DNA from: Coleofasciculus sp. LEGE 07092
GTDB lineage: Bacteria > Cyanobacteriota > Cyanobacteriia > Cyanobacteriales > Coleofasciculaceae
NCBI RefSeq assembly: GCF_015207375.1
Contig: NZ_JADEWY010000070.1
Location: 1 to 34,876 of the forward strand
DNA length: 34,876 nucleotides
Direction of reading: 5' to 3'
Every line of letters begins with the position of its first letter. Within the stretch, counting starts at the first letter, position 1. This document shows, piece after piece, positions 16,001 to 23,406 of the stretch. The notes beneath the pieces are model-generated. The model was not told the DNA's origin. It did not search any database and worked only from the letters and a program-made list of their open reading frames with translations. The position numbers and the translations under genes are program-made.

Positions 16001-16923
16001 TGACTAATATCCCAGAGTCGCGGATTCGACCAGTCCCAAGCAATCTGCAAGACTTGGGTTGGCTTGGTTTTGATCTCAGCGTTGGCAGTGAATTGCTGTT
16101 CAATTTTGCCTTGCTCGTTGAACAGTTTAGCAACGAGTTCAACGGTGCCAGTCTGGGTGATATCGTTCAGTTCTATATCCAGATTGATTTGCTTTTGCCG
16201 CGTTGAGGGTTGCACGAATACGTCGCTGATGTGTGAACCTTGTGGCAGACTGAGTAACCGCACTTCACCAATCAATCCACGAGAGGCTAGCTCGGCTGCG
16301 GTGGTGTAAGTTTCATTGGGACTCATGATCACGGTCTTTTCTTTTTCATCAGCAGCGGCTACAACCAGTAGGCTCAGGGTTGCTTCTGTACCGGGTTGAA
16401 CCATGCTGGTGATGTCCACTGCTCCGTAAGGCGAGTCTACTTGACCACATTGAATGCCGTTCACGTACACGACTGCATCGGTGCTAACCCGCTGTAGATC
16501 GAGGAAAATTGAGCGCCCTTGCCAATCTGCTGGAATTTTGAGGGTATGTTGATACCACGCTTTCGATAGCTGTTTGCCGTTAAAGTTTTGCCATGCTGTT
16601 CCTGTTCCCCGCGAAATGACTCCAGGCACAGGGGCATAATTCTCTTGCTGCCAATCTCCTGGCACCCAAATAGAACCCCAGTCGTCTTGCGGGAGCTGTT
16701 GATCAGTATTATCAACGGCTGGGATAAACTGCCAAACGCCATTGAGGTAGATTTGCGATCGTTTGTTGTTGGGGATTTCGAGTGAGCCGAGGGTGGGATA
16801 GGTACTGACTTGTACTGAAGGACAACCGCCAGCATTGCCCTCCTGGATCGTTTGACCCAGCCATCCAAAGGCGATGACGGCTAAGAAGAATAGTCCTAGT
16901 ATTTTTGCCAGCTTATTGTTCAT
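13054..16923 (-). CDS. Large GH2-like glycoside hydrolase with extra C-terminal domains
   Basis: The product has about 1,289 residues from the ATG at 16923; a TTG at 16938 would add five. The N-terminus is a signal peptide or anchor (KILGLFFLAVIAFGWLG). A jelly-roll sugar-binding domain follows (IYLNGVWQF, WYQHTLKIP, DAVVYVNG), then an Ig-like domain and a TIM barrel, the GH2 order. The putative nucleophile lies in PYMVVEFGTP near residue 565. At the usual acid/base place, after HPSILMW, the sequence reads TNSPNFFG with no NE pair. The C-terminal third has two segments like degenerate class I amidotransferase folds (FDPVGKTTQMLQQLGYNV; VIFIGSDADVTQLDELG). A 42-base heptad repeat sits in frame at 14373-14414. 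It may trim or remodel EPS outside the cytoplasm; the substrate is unknown. Confidence 0.85.
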   Translation of the reverse strand: MNNKLAKILGLFFLAVIAFGWLGQTIQEGNAGGCPSVQVSTYPTLGSLEIPNNKRSQIYLNGVWQFIPAVDNTDQQLPQDDWGSIWVPGDWQQENYAPVPGVISRGTGTAWQNFNGKQLSKAWYQHTLKIPADWQGRSIFLDLQRVSTDAVVYVNGIQCGQVDSPYGAVDITSMVQPGTEATLSLLVVAAADEKEKTVIMSPNETYTTAAELASRGLIGEVRLLSLPQGSHISDVFVQPSTRQKQINLDIELNDITQTGTVELVAKLFNEQGKIEQQFTANAEIKTKPTQVLQIAWDWSNPRLWDISQPNVYTLRLDVKGAGIDDEYDQPFGFREFWIEGRKFYLNGTEIRLRPILHEDQWQGWAVGVPEVADKMIDAYFWAGFNIAELWPWNHDERGRWHFRELFAERADLKGFPLISPALSMSHIGIPNQWNKQADRKRWEQRMATELRRYRNHPSILMWTNSPNFFGHADDQNPRRIGQKQVEGSLGKDGDWRVQNMFPIGEKAVATIKKYDPTRPVLMHQGASVGDVYALNSYLNMIPLQEREEWLSEWTQDGDMPYMVVEFGTPLHATMMRSRNGFGNAITSEPLMTEFSAIYLGKEAYELETPAYRSKIRELFVKDQEYQSWHNQPELDFAPAFQKLQQLFSTNTWRSWRTFGMTGGMIPWSSGHGWEVSDAGKEMVNIEPFEPGRRGPYLKQVRKSLWYSFQPQGNIIHPGGQGIMENNSPTLAWIAGAEEAFTAKDHSFRAGEKLQKQVVLINDTRAKQEFSFTWQVLLEGKPIASGDNTGTIETAQTLFFPIAVNLPEVNGKVNGEVRLNAQIGNQKHQDNFPFRVFTNTQSPVANRQSPIAVFDPVGKTTQMLQQLGYNVESWNGSFTSSLLVIGREALSSGDKLPGNLEAFIGNGGRAIVFTQNPDWMSSTIGWRIAPHLSRRVFLVNETHLATSGLDELDLRDWAGESTLVEAYPDTTKGGMNPNPHGTPWYGWHWGNRGAVSSASVEKPHRSSWRPILESEFDLAYTPLMELDYGKGRLIWSTLDLDDHLQLDAAARQLARQLIAYSTTAPLSPKVDKVIFIGSDADVTQLDELGLIYQRTNSLTADAGLVIIGTQAKVNDEQLRAYLNKGGKIFFLPRHTASAPLGITMKQVKAFPGSLNVPQWSEAYGLSASDLRSRTEHDAWLIQSGGEIAADGLLSRVQLGNGVAIFSQIDPNALNADVNTYLRYTRWRQTRALAQILANLGASFQVDGRIFKQIGQKQNQHSSFTADRGFYHPDYRTDFDLGDEPYRYYRW
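14373..14414. repeat. In-frame heptad tandem repeat (STRR type) inside the GH2-like gene
   Basis: Six 7-base units follow one another without gaps: CGATTGG three times, then CGACTGG, GGATTGG and GTATTGG. The 42 bases are a multiple of three, so they insert 14 codons without shifting the frame. On the coding strand they give a Gln-Ser-Pro and Asn-Arg rich linker. Short heptad repeats of this kind are known from cyanobacterial genomes, mostly between genes. Confidence 0.85.
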
Positions 16924-17027
16924 AAGTTGGAGGAGCAACCTTTCTGAAAATACAAATAAGGTATGTAATAAATTGATTTATAGATTCAAGAGATGAATTT
17001 TCGTAACTCCTTTGTGTAAAACTATAA

Positions 17028-18116
17028 CTATTTAATGTACACGGATAACAAATTATCTCTTAAAGCATCCAAAATAAAGTTATGAGGAAGTAAATACTCA
17101 AACGCTGCTCTTGATTTTTGGCAGGCTTGCCTGAACTTTTCATCCGACAGACTGTCATGAAACTTCTGGACAATTTCTCCAAGACGATGTAAGTCTGAGT
17201 AAGGAACAATAACACTGAAATCTTCCCATTTCAAGTCCCCTAGATTAGGAAACTGCTGATTGGTATCAATAATGATGGGAATCCGTCCGGCTGACATCAC
17301 CTCCCAAAGCTGGAAGCCGCTGTTAGAATCCCCTCTCATGACAAGTATGTAAGCATTATTCTGGATATTTTGGATATACTCGTCTCTGTGACGCTTTTTC
17401 ACATCTTCTGGAAGAACAAAATGGTGTGCGCTTCGTTCTATAACAGATATTTTTAAATTTTGTGCTTTTTTGAGTTCGGTGATTACTTTTTGTCTAACTC
17501 GTGAAGCTATTGGTAGTCGCATTCGCAGATTTAGATTCCGATTAATCAAGAGGCTACCTGCTATCCAAAATACTATAGAATCTGAAATTGAAAAATAACG
17601 CAATATTGAATTGATCCTGCTAGGATATTGAGTATTACCAACAAAACCAACAGTAGGAATCGATGGCTTTTGTATCAGTGGTATTTTACGTCTAATATCA
17701 TAAAGCCAACTAGGTATAACTATTGATTTTTCGAGTTTACATCGGTATGTTGACCCTGCAAAAACTATTTCTCCTGGCTTCGGTTTATACTCCAAACCCC
17801 CTACGAAAATGATGGGAGTTCGCCCCGATGCTACTACTTTCTGATTCAACTTGCAGACGGAAGCCCATTTGTTAGTGTGTCGGATGTACTCTTTAGCGTG
17901 ATTTGGTGTCACAACAATAGAGCCAGCATCTTTCAAATCCTTGAACCAATGCACCTGTACTACTCCCTGTAATTTCTCCCTAAGCAGGTTCCAAAACTCT
18001 AGTTCGGGATTGGTATCAGGTGAAGTCGTATGCATAAGCAAAGGTACTGGACGAAATTCCGGCAGGATAAAATCCTCCTTTACCCATATTTCCAAAGGAT
18101 TTTGAACAGACCACAT
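17028..18116 (-). CDS. Exostosin-family (GT47-like) glycosyltransferase, second copy
   Basis: The 362-residue product carries the exostosin core NAYILVMRGDSNSGFQLWEVMSAGRIPIIIDTN, then LGDLKWEDFSVIVPYSDL, aligning position by position with the protein encoded at 10715-11764. The rest is only distantly similar, so the two are old paralogues or independent arrivals. The N-terminal half contains VVASGRTPIIFVGG and PTVGFVGNTQYPSR, typical of the family's acceptor-side domain. It probably transfers one sugar of the EPS repeat unit. It lies upstream of the GH2-like gene on the same strand and is divergent from the GT2 gene at 18358. The 241-base gap between them is AT-rich and holds a 10-bp AT-only inverted repeat (18287-18296 with 18309-18318), with no clear promoter. 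Confidence 0.83.
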   Translation of the reverse strand: MWSVQNPLEIWVKEDFILPEFRPVPLLMHTTSPDTNPELEFWNLLREKLQGVVQVHWFKDLKDAGSIVVTPNHAKEYIRHTNKWASVCKLNQKVVASGRTPIIFVGGLEYKPKPGEIVFAGSTYRCKLEKSIVIPSWLYDIRRKIPLIQKPSIPTVGFVGNTQYPSRINSILRYFSISDSIVFWIAGSLLINRNLNLRMRLPIASRVRQKVITELKKAQNLKISVIERSAHHFVLPEDVKKRHRDEYIQNIQNNAYILVMRGDSNSGFQLWEVMSAGRIPIIIDTNQQFPNLGDLKWEDFSVIVPYSDLHRLGEIVQKFHDSLSDEKFRQACQKSRAAFEYLLPHNFILDALRDNLLSVYIK

Positions 18117-18357
18117 GGGCTTCAGTTTTCCAACCTTACTCGGCTATTCTACATCCAGATTAACTGATTTAATGAGGAAAATTGGTTAGTCCACGATTAA
18201 TAAAATTACATTTCCAAGAAATTCTAATAAAGTAGACCTGTTGTTACTACTTTAAGTATTAATTTTTATAAATTAAATCCACTCCTATTATTTTTATAGG
18301 GTAATCTTTAAAAATAATCATAAGCGGACGTTAACATTTGAAAAGCCATGTTAATCC

Positions 18358-19257
18358 ATGACTCGCGATCATACAGCCGTGCTAATGACCTGCTATAACC
18401 GTAAACCAAATACATTGGCTTGTCTAGCGGCACTATTCAACCAGATACTCCCCCCTGAAGCCTCATTTGATGTTTATTTAGTCGATGATGGTAGCACCGA
18501 TAGTACTACCGAGGCAGTGCAGCAGGCTTATCCTCAGGTCAAGATTCTTCAAGGAGATGGGAATCTGTATTGGAACCAGGGAATGCGAAAAGCCTTCTCT
18601 GAAGCGATGAAGTCCGACTACCACTACTACCTCTGGCTTAACGACGATACTCTCCTTAACCCAGAAGGCTTAGGCACATTGTTGACCACATCTAGCCAAC
18701 TTGCACAACAAGGTTATCCAGCAGCAATTGTAACAGGCTCCACTTGCGATTCCCAGACGAAAGCCCTTACCTACGGTGGTATGGTTCGTGCCAGTCGGTG
18801 GCGACCCCTCAAGTTTCAGTTAATAGAACCCGGTGAAGAGGCAAAGCATTGCGACACCCTAAATGGTAACTGTGTTCTGATCCCACGGGAAGTTGCTCTA
18901 GTAGTAGGAAATCTCGATCCAGCCTTTACCCATTACCTGGGAGACTTCGACTACGGTTTACGCGCACAGCAACAAGGATGTACAGTTTGGGTAGCTCCAG
19001 GTTATATAGGAACTTGTCCGCCAAACCTGCGCCAGGAAAGCAGGACTGAGGAATCGGCGCGTCTCCAGAAACTCTTAAAGAAGATTGATCAACCCAAAGG
19101 TTTATCAATCAAAGAAGAAGTCTTGTACTCGTTTGAGGAGTGGAAGCACTTCGCTCAGCGACATGGCGGTTCTTTATGGCTAATTTATTGCTTGCTACCT
19201 TACAGAAGATTACTGTGGAGTACACTATTCAGTAGATTTCAGGGGAATAGAACCTGA
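18358..19257 (+). CDS. GT2-family glycosyltransferase
   Basis: This is an inverting GT-A fold enzyme. The 299-residue product opens with VLMTCYNRKPNTLACLAAL, has the nucleotide-binding VDDGSTDST from residue 42, and the metal-binding LWLNDDTLLNPEG near residues 93-105 (NDD in the DXD position). GNCVLIPREV and HYLGDFDYGLRAQQQG follow, the conserved acceptor-side block of rhamnosyltransferase-like GT2 enzymes. No membrane segments are present except a weakly hydrophobic stretch near the C-terminus. It starts the plus-strand run of EPS genes and precedes the GT4 gene by 60 bases, probably in one transcript. Donor sugar cannot be told; a rhamnosyl or similar transfer is only suggested by family resemblance. 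Confidence 0.9.
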   Translation: MTRDHTAVLMTCYNRKPNTLACLAALFNQILPPEASFDVYLVDDGSTDSTTEAVQQAYPQVKILQGDGNLYWNQGMRKAFSEAMKSDYHYYLWLNDDTLLNPEGLGTLLTTSSQLAQQGYPAAIVTGSTCDSQTKALTYGGMVRASRWRPLKFQLIEPGEEAKHCDTLNGNCVLIPREVALVVGNLDPAFTHYLGDFDYGLRAQQQGCTVWVAPGYIGTCPPNLRQESRTEESARLQKLLKKIDQPKGLSIKEEVLYSFEEWKHFAQRHGGSLWLIYCLLPYRRLLWSTLFSRFQGNRT

Positions 19258-19317
19258 AAGTTATAGGATAGAAGTTATTGCAGTGTAAGCTCTCGTGAGA
19301 GAAATCAGGGTAGATTT

Positions 19318-20448
19318 ATGGATAACCTTCGCATTGCGTGGCTTGTTCCTTCAGTAGAACTGGGGGCTTACTGGCAACCCGTTTTGGCAGAATTCAGCAA
19401 GGTGTTTAAAAACACTATCTTCTATACGGGACAGGTCTGGCCCGAATTTGATCCACAAGCACCTGGCGCGAATTTGATCCAAGTCGTTGGAGAGATGAAG
19501 TCTATAGAGACGACTCAGACAGTGACAGGTTATAACCGTCGTTTTATGTATCTATCTCCTGGCATTGTTAGTCATTTACTCCGGTTTAAGCCTAATGTAA
19601 TTTTTGCCCAAGCCTTCTCCTTGTGGACTCTATTAGCACTGCTTTTGAAACCTTTGGGTCGATGGCAATTTATTATCATCTACGATGGCAGCTCACCCAA
19701 TTCAGACTTTCAAGATTCAAAGCTTCGCTCCTTATTGAGACGGTTGATGACTCGGTTTGCCGATGCCTTTGTCGCTAACAGCTATGGAGCAAAAGCTTAT
19801 CTGATAGAAGCTCTTGGGGCAAAAGAGGATAGAGTCTTTACCAAAACCTATCTGGTTCCTGATGCAAGAACATTGTTACAAAATCTGGAGCAAACTCAGC
19901 TAGCTAATTTACAGTTCAAACGCCCAATATTTTTGTATGTGGGACGAATTACCTCTAGAAAAGGACTTAAGCCACTCTTAGAAGCTTGCTCTGTTCTTAA
20001 AACTGAGGGATATCGTGATTATACGTTGCTCATAATTGGTAAAGGAGAGCAACGTGAGGAACTTGAAACTTTTGTCAAGGACAAAGGTTTAGAGAACACC
20101 GTAACCTGGATAGGCTGGGTTGAGTATGGATATCTGGGAGCTTATTTTCAGCAAACCGATGTGTTTGTGTTTCCGACCTTTGAGGATCTCTGGGGTATGG
20201 TAGCACTTGAAGCAATGGTTTTTGGCAAACCTGTACTATGCTCTAAATGGGCAGGTGCAGCGGAAATGGTGGTTGAAGGAGAAAATGGCTACATTTTCGA
20301 TCCATACCATCCTCAAGAACTAGCAGTTCTCATGCGCCGTTTCCTCGATCATCCTGACTTGATTACGTCAATGGGTGAGCGTTCTCAACAACTCATCGCT
20401 CAAACAACTCCTCAGACTGCCGCCCAGTCTTTCGTGGAAGTGATATAG
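19318..20448 (+). CDS. GT4-family glycosyltransferase
   Basis: The 376-residue product is a retaining GT-B enzyme. The C-terminal domain has FLYVGRITSRKGLKPLLEA, LLIIGKGEQREELE and the donor-site block FPTFEDLWGMVALEAMVFGKPVLCSKWAGAAEMV (near residue 290) with the E-x7-E pair. The N-terminal domain contains FAQAFSLWTLLALL, a membrane-associating helix typical of EPS enzymes. An AGGG lies before the ATG. The last codons (ending SFVEVI) run straight into a small repeat element, whose first bases supply the TAG stop. A fragment at 29179-29317 is about 90% identical to this 3' end and continues a further nine codons there. The intact protein may therefore be slightly shortened. Confidence 0.9.
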   Translation: MDNLRIAWLVPSVELGAYWQPVLAEFSKVFKNTIFYTGQVWPEFDPQAPGANLIQVVGEMKSIETTQTVTGYNRRFMYLSPGIVSHLLRFKPNVIFAQAFSLWTLLALLLKPLGRWQFIIIYDGSSPNSDFQDSKLRSLLRRLMTRFADAFVANSYGAKAYLIEALGAKEDRVFTKTYLVPDARTLLQNLEQTQLANLQFKRPIFLYVGRITSRKGLKPLLEACSVLKTEGYRDYTLLIIGKGEQREELETFVKDKGLENTVTWIGWVEYGYLGAYFQQTDVFVFPTFEDLWGMVALEAMVFGKPVLCSKWAGAAEMVVEGENGYIFDPYHPQELAVLMRRFLDHPDLITSMGERSQQLIAQTTPQTAAQSFVEVI

Positions 20449-20536
20449 CCATTTTCAAATGTATGAGGTACAACCAATGCTTGCCCAGTAAGGGTTTCAT
20501 CCCTAAAAATGTACCTCACGCAAACGAAAACCGCTA
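20446..20536. mobile_element. 91-base MITE-like fold-back element
   Basis: The ends are imperfect inverted repeats about 27 bases long. The inner parts TGAGGTACA (20464-20472) and TGTACCTCA (20510-20518) pair perfectly. The outer parts TAGCCATTTTC and, from the other end, TAGCGGTTTTC differ at two positions. The centre holds AGGG-TTTCAT-CCCT. TA dinucleotides flank both sides (20444-20445 and 20537-20538), as expected for IS630/Tc1-type insertion. It encodes no protein. It overlaps the stop codon of the GT4 gene and could also serve as a transcript hairpin. Confidence 0.65.
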
Positions 20537-20617
20537 TAGACTATATTATGGCTAATTGCCAGAGTACTCAGTAGATAGGTCAAATCAATTCTCCATGGCG
20601 GAAGTTCAAAATCATTT

Positions 20618-20944
20618 ATGAAAGAACTCCTTTTAAATCCATTAATTCTTTGTCTGCTATTTTTTGCCGCCATAGTTTATTTGGCTATAGGGTTTCAGTT
20701 AATCAATGGCAATAGTAAATGGACTAAAAGTTTTGAAATGATATGTATTGTCACATTGATGCTTAGTATAGCTGGTATTGGTAAATTTGGGTTGGCTAAA
20801 TTTCATCCACAAACTTTTTATTTGCGTGATACAACGCTTCCGTCTCTGGCTATGAAGCTGGGGATTTTTGGAAGTTGTTTTTTATTCCTCTATTCTCGAA
20901 TAAAAGCTAATTCTAAAAAGTTATTCAGTGTTTTTTTTTATTAA
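20618..20944 (+). CDS. N-terminal part of a frameshifted EPS polymerase/O-antigen ligase-like gene
   Basis: The 108 residues hold three probable membrane helices (LILCLLFFAAIVYLAIGF; MICIVTLMLSIAGI; KLGIFGSCFLFLY). They end in SVFFY-stop within a run of nine T. Adding one T there joins the frame without a stop to the next reading frame (LIKKNPSFCGYLFVVIVASL), which continues into the O-antigen ligase-like part at 20998-21942. The whole would be 441 residues with about ten helices, normal for a Wzy-type polymerase. The two pieces are therefore best read as one gene broken by a one-base indel or expressed by slippage. Neither half alone would be expected to work. Confidence 0.75.
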   Translation: MKELLLNPLILCLLFFAAIVYLAIGFQLINGNSKWTKSFEMICIVTLMLSIAGIGKFGLAKFHPQTFYLRDTTLPSLAMKLGIFGSCFLFLYSRIKANSKKLFSVFFY

Positions 20945-20954
20945 TAAAAAAAAA
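20931..20954. repeat. Perfect 24-base palindrome at the frameshift (T9-ATTAAT-A9)
   Basis: Nine T, then ATTAAT, then nine A form an exact palindrome. The stop codon of the upstream frame (TAA at 20942-20944) lies in its centre. A one-base expansion of the T run restores the polymerase frame, and a minus-one slip on U UUU UUU gives the same result. Such a tract is prone to polymerase and transcriptional slippage and to sequencing error. Confidence 0.8.
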
Positions 20955-20997
20955 TCCCTCATTTTGTGGTTATCTTTTTGTCGTAATTGTTGCTTCT

Positions 20998-21942
20998 TTG
21001 CTCTCTGAAACACCAGTTTACAGTCTAAAAGGCAGTATTGTTTTTTTAATGACAACCACTTTGTTTATTTATGTCGGTCAACAGTACAGCATGAGAGAAA
21101 TATTTAATCTTTTATTCTGGCAGTACAATTTCATACTCTTGTTCAGTGTATTTTTTGGATCTGAGTCTCTTCTGCATAAAAATTATTTGGGACCTGCGAT
21201 GGGTCTAAGCGCAATTTTACTCTATCTACAGTCTGTTCGTATACCGAAATACAAATGGTTCTTTCTTGGTCTAACTGCTGTAGCCGTTTTTTATGTACAA
21301 CAAGCGAACAGTGGTATGGGTAAGGCTTTATTCGTTATTTTAATTGCACTCTTGGGATTTCTCCGTTTTATAAAGCGTTTACCACCACGATTAGCCTTTG
21401 CCGCAATGGGGATGTTTTTAGCAATCGGTATTTCACTAGTAATTTTGATAACAGAGAACGCCGAGTACATTATAGTAGAGAAGCTGGATAAGGACATGAC
21501 TTTAACGGGTCGCACGCTTTTTTGGCCTCTAATCGTGGACGCCATCAACAGACAGCCTGTATTGGGTTATGGGTATGGCGGTTTTTGGCAACCTTGGCGA
21601 GGAGCTGAAAATCCAGCACTTCCAATCGTAAGTCCTAGCGGATATGTACCGCCACATTCTCATAATGGTTTTTTGGACATGGGTATAACGGTAGGATGGC
21701 TGGGATTAGCGTTATTCATTGTTTCGTTATTAATGAGTATTTATTATGGAGTACTGTATCTAACTCGAAGTAACGAACCTGAGGCAGTAGTACCCTTGGT
21801 AATTTTTACATGGCTAGTGATATCAAACTATACAGAAACTGGTCTTGCAAGTATTTCAAGTAGTTGGATTTTTTATGTTTTAATGACAACTAGATTAACT
21901 TTAGACACTACAGAAAATAAATTTGGTGACAGGTTTGCTTAA
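20998..21942 (+). CDS. O-antigen ligase/polymerase (Wzy-like), C-terminal part of a split gene
   Basis: The open frame extends upstream of the TTG at 20998 to the palindromic T9/A9 tract, where it should join the preceding 108-residue piece. The 314 residues include about seven membrane helices. The family's periplasmic loop signature is present: LTGRTLFWPLIVDAINRQPVLGYGYGGFW, then PPHSHNGFLDMGITVGWLGL, with the conserved Arg, HSHN and GxxG positions of the O-antigen ligase family (PF04932). In a Wzx/Wzy pathway this protein links repeat units on the outer face of the membrane. It lies directly before the flippase gene. Base composition is AT-rich compared with the window's left flank. The TTG as a real start is doubtful. 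Confidence 0.82.
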   Translation: MLSETPVYSLKGSIVFLMTTTLFIYVGQQYSMREIFNLLFWQYNFILLFSVFFGSESLLHKNYLGPAMGLSAILLYLQSVRIPKYKWFFLGLTAVAVFYVQQANSGMGKALFVILIALLGFLRFIKRLPPRLAFAAMGMFLAIGISLVILITENAEYIIVEKLDKDMTLTGRTLFWPLIVDAINRQPVLGYGYGGFWQPWRGAENPALPIVSPSGYVPPHSHNGFLDMGITVGWLGLALFIVSLLMSIYYGVLYLTRSNEPEAVVPLVIFTWLVISNYTETGLASISSSWIFYVLMTTRLTLDTTENKFGDRFA

Positions 21943-21989
21943 AAATTATCTATGACCAGTAAAGTTTTATTCTGGATGTTATTTTCCTG

Positions 21990-23330
21990 ATGTTAGACAA
22001 AATCCTTGCGGCAGGTCAAAGGCTGAGTCCTGGATTACGCCAAATTCTCAGCAACCTAAGTTGGTTATTTGCTGATAAAGTCCTAGAGCTGGCTTTGAGT
22101 CTAGTAGTCGGAGTTTGGGTGACTCGCTATCTAGGTCCAACGCAGTTTGGTATTCTTACCTATGCAATTACCTTTGTGGCAATGTTTAGGTTATTGAGCT
22201 TGGGTGGGTTGGGAAGCTTGGTCGTGCGTGACCTGGCTCGTGATCCAGCTTGTAAAGAGGAAAGTCTAGGTACACTTTTTGTACTTCAACTCATTGGTGG
22301 CGTTATTACCCTGTTGGTTGCAGTAAGCGCAATTTTTGCACTACAACCCGATGAAACCTTAACCCACTGGTTAGTGGGAATTATAGCAGCCGAAACCCTT
22401 TTTAATGGATTTACGACGATTGAACTCTGGTTCAAGTCGCAAATCCAATCAAAATATACCGTTTTTGCGAAAAAGTCTGCCTATGTGTTAATGTGTACTG
22501 TTAGGATAGCTCTTATCCTGTTCAAGGCTCCGCTAATTATGTTTGCGTGGGCTAGGTTGGCAGAAATGGCTTTGGCAGCGCTAGGGTTAGTGGTTGTTTA
22601 TCAAATCCAAAGGAATCAGATTCAGGAATGGCGAGTTAGGTGGCGGCGAGCAGTAGAATTACTTCAGGAGGGTTGGCCGCTTGTTTTATCAATAGTGGCT
22701 GTTTACATATATGCCGATATTGACCAGCTCATGCTCGGTTCGATGTTACCGGACAAATCTGAATTGGGATTTTACGCAGCGGCTGTTAAAGTTTCTAGGC
22801 TGCTTGATTTTTTTCCAATGGTATTAGCTTCATCAATTTTACCAAAACTAACCCAACTTAAAGAAAAAAGTTCTGAGGATTATCTACAGAAACTTCAAAT
22901 ATATTTTGATATATCTACATTATTTTGGTTAGGGAGTGCTATTCCTGTTTCTATTTTATCCCCGTATATAGTTCATAGTATTTATGGATCTGAGTTTTCT
23001 GCAACTAGTTCCATCTTGTCCCTCTATGTATGGTCTCAATTTAATAGTTGTTTTGGGTTAGCAAGAAATACCATTATTACGATAGAAGGAAAAGTACATT
23101 TGAAGCTAATATTCACCTTTGTTGGTGCCATTATTAACATTTTTTTAAATTATTTACTTATCCCTGAGTATGGTGCGATGGGAGCAACAGTTGCCACTAT
23201 AATCACTTATTTTATTGCAATTGTATTAATTGATTTTTTGATTAAAGACTTGAGATTTGTTGGTGTTTTAATAGTGCGTTCTCTTAATTTATATCAGGCT
23301 ATTATAAGAATTAAAAAATTGATTCAATGA
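21990..23330 (+). CDS. Oligosaccharide flippase (Wzx-like, MOP superfamily)
   Basis: The 446-residue membrane protein has about 12-14 helices. The N-terminal block is that of Wzx/RfbX flippases: SNLSWLFADKVLELALSLVVGVWVTRYLGPTQFGILTYAITF, followed by LGGLGSLVVRDLARDP. A second diagnostic stretch is WPLVLSIVAVYIYADIDQLMLGSMLPDKSELGFYAAAVK (near residues 226-262), present in nearly all members. It turns lipid-linked repeat units from the cytoplasmic to the periplasmic face. The position between the polymerase and the next glycosyltransferase is the usual one in EPS loci. The ATG at 21990 is the only good start. The C-terminal quarter is noticeably AT-rich. Confidence 0.93.
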   Translation: MLDKILAAGQRLSPGLRQILSNLSWLFADKVLELALSLVVGVWVTRYLGPTQFGILTYAITFVAMFRLLSLGGLGSLVVRDLARDPACKEESLGTLFVLQLIGGVITLLVAVSAIFALQPDETLTHWLVGIIAAETLFNGFTTIELWFKSQIQSKYTVFAKKSAYVLMCTVRIALILFKAPLIMFAWARLAEMALAALGLVVVYQIQRNQIQEWRVRWRRAVELLQEGWPLVLSIVAVYIYADIDQLMLGSMLPDKSELGFYAAAVKVSRLLDFFPMVLASSILPKLTQLKEKSSEDYLQKLQIYFDISTLFWLGSAIPVSILSPYIVHSIYGSEFSATSSILSLYVWSQFNSCFGLARNTIITIEGKVHLKLIFTFVGAIINIFLNYLLIPEYGAMGATVATIITYFIAIVLIDFLIKDLRFVGVLIVRSLNLYQAIIRIKKLIQ

Positions 23331-23406
23331 GCTAAGATTAAAACCCAAATTTTTATTTATGAGTAATTTAGGAAAAATCAAAAATATTGCGATTTCATAG
23401 TCGATA

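Noticed and set aside
16461..16868. 135-residue minus-strand open frame inside the GH2-like gene
   Set aside because: It overlaps the sugar-binding domain in another phase and lacks any recognisable motif or start signal.
18287..18318. AT-only inverted repeat between divergent genes as an operator
   Set aside because: The region is very AT-rich, so a 10-bp A/T stem can arise by chance; no other support.
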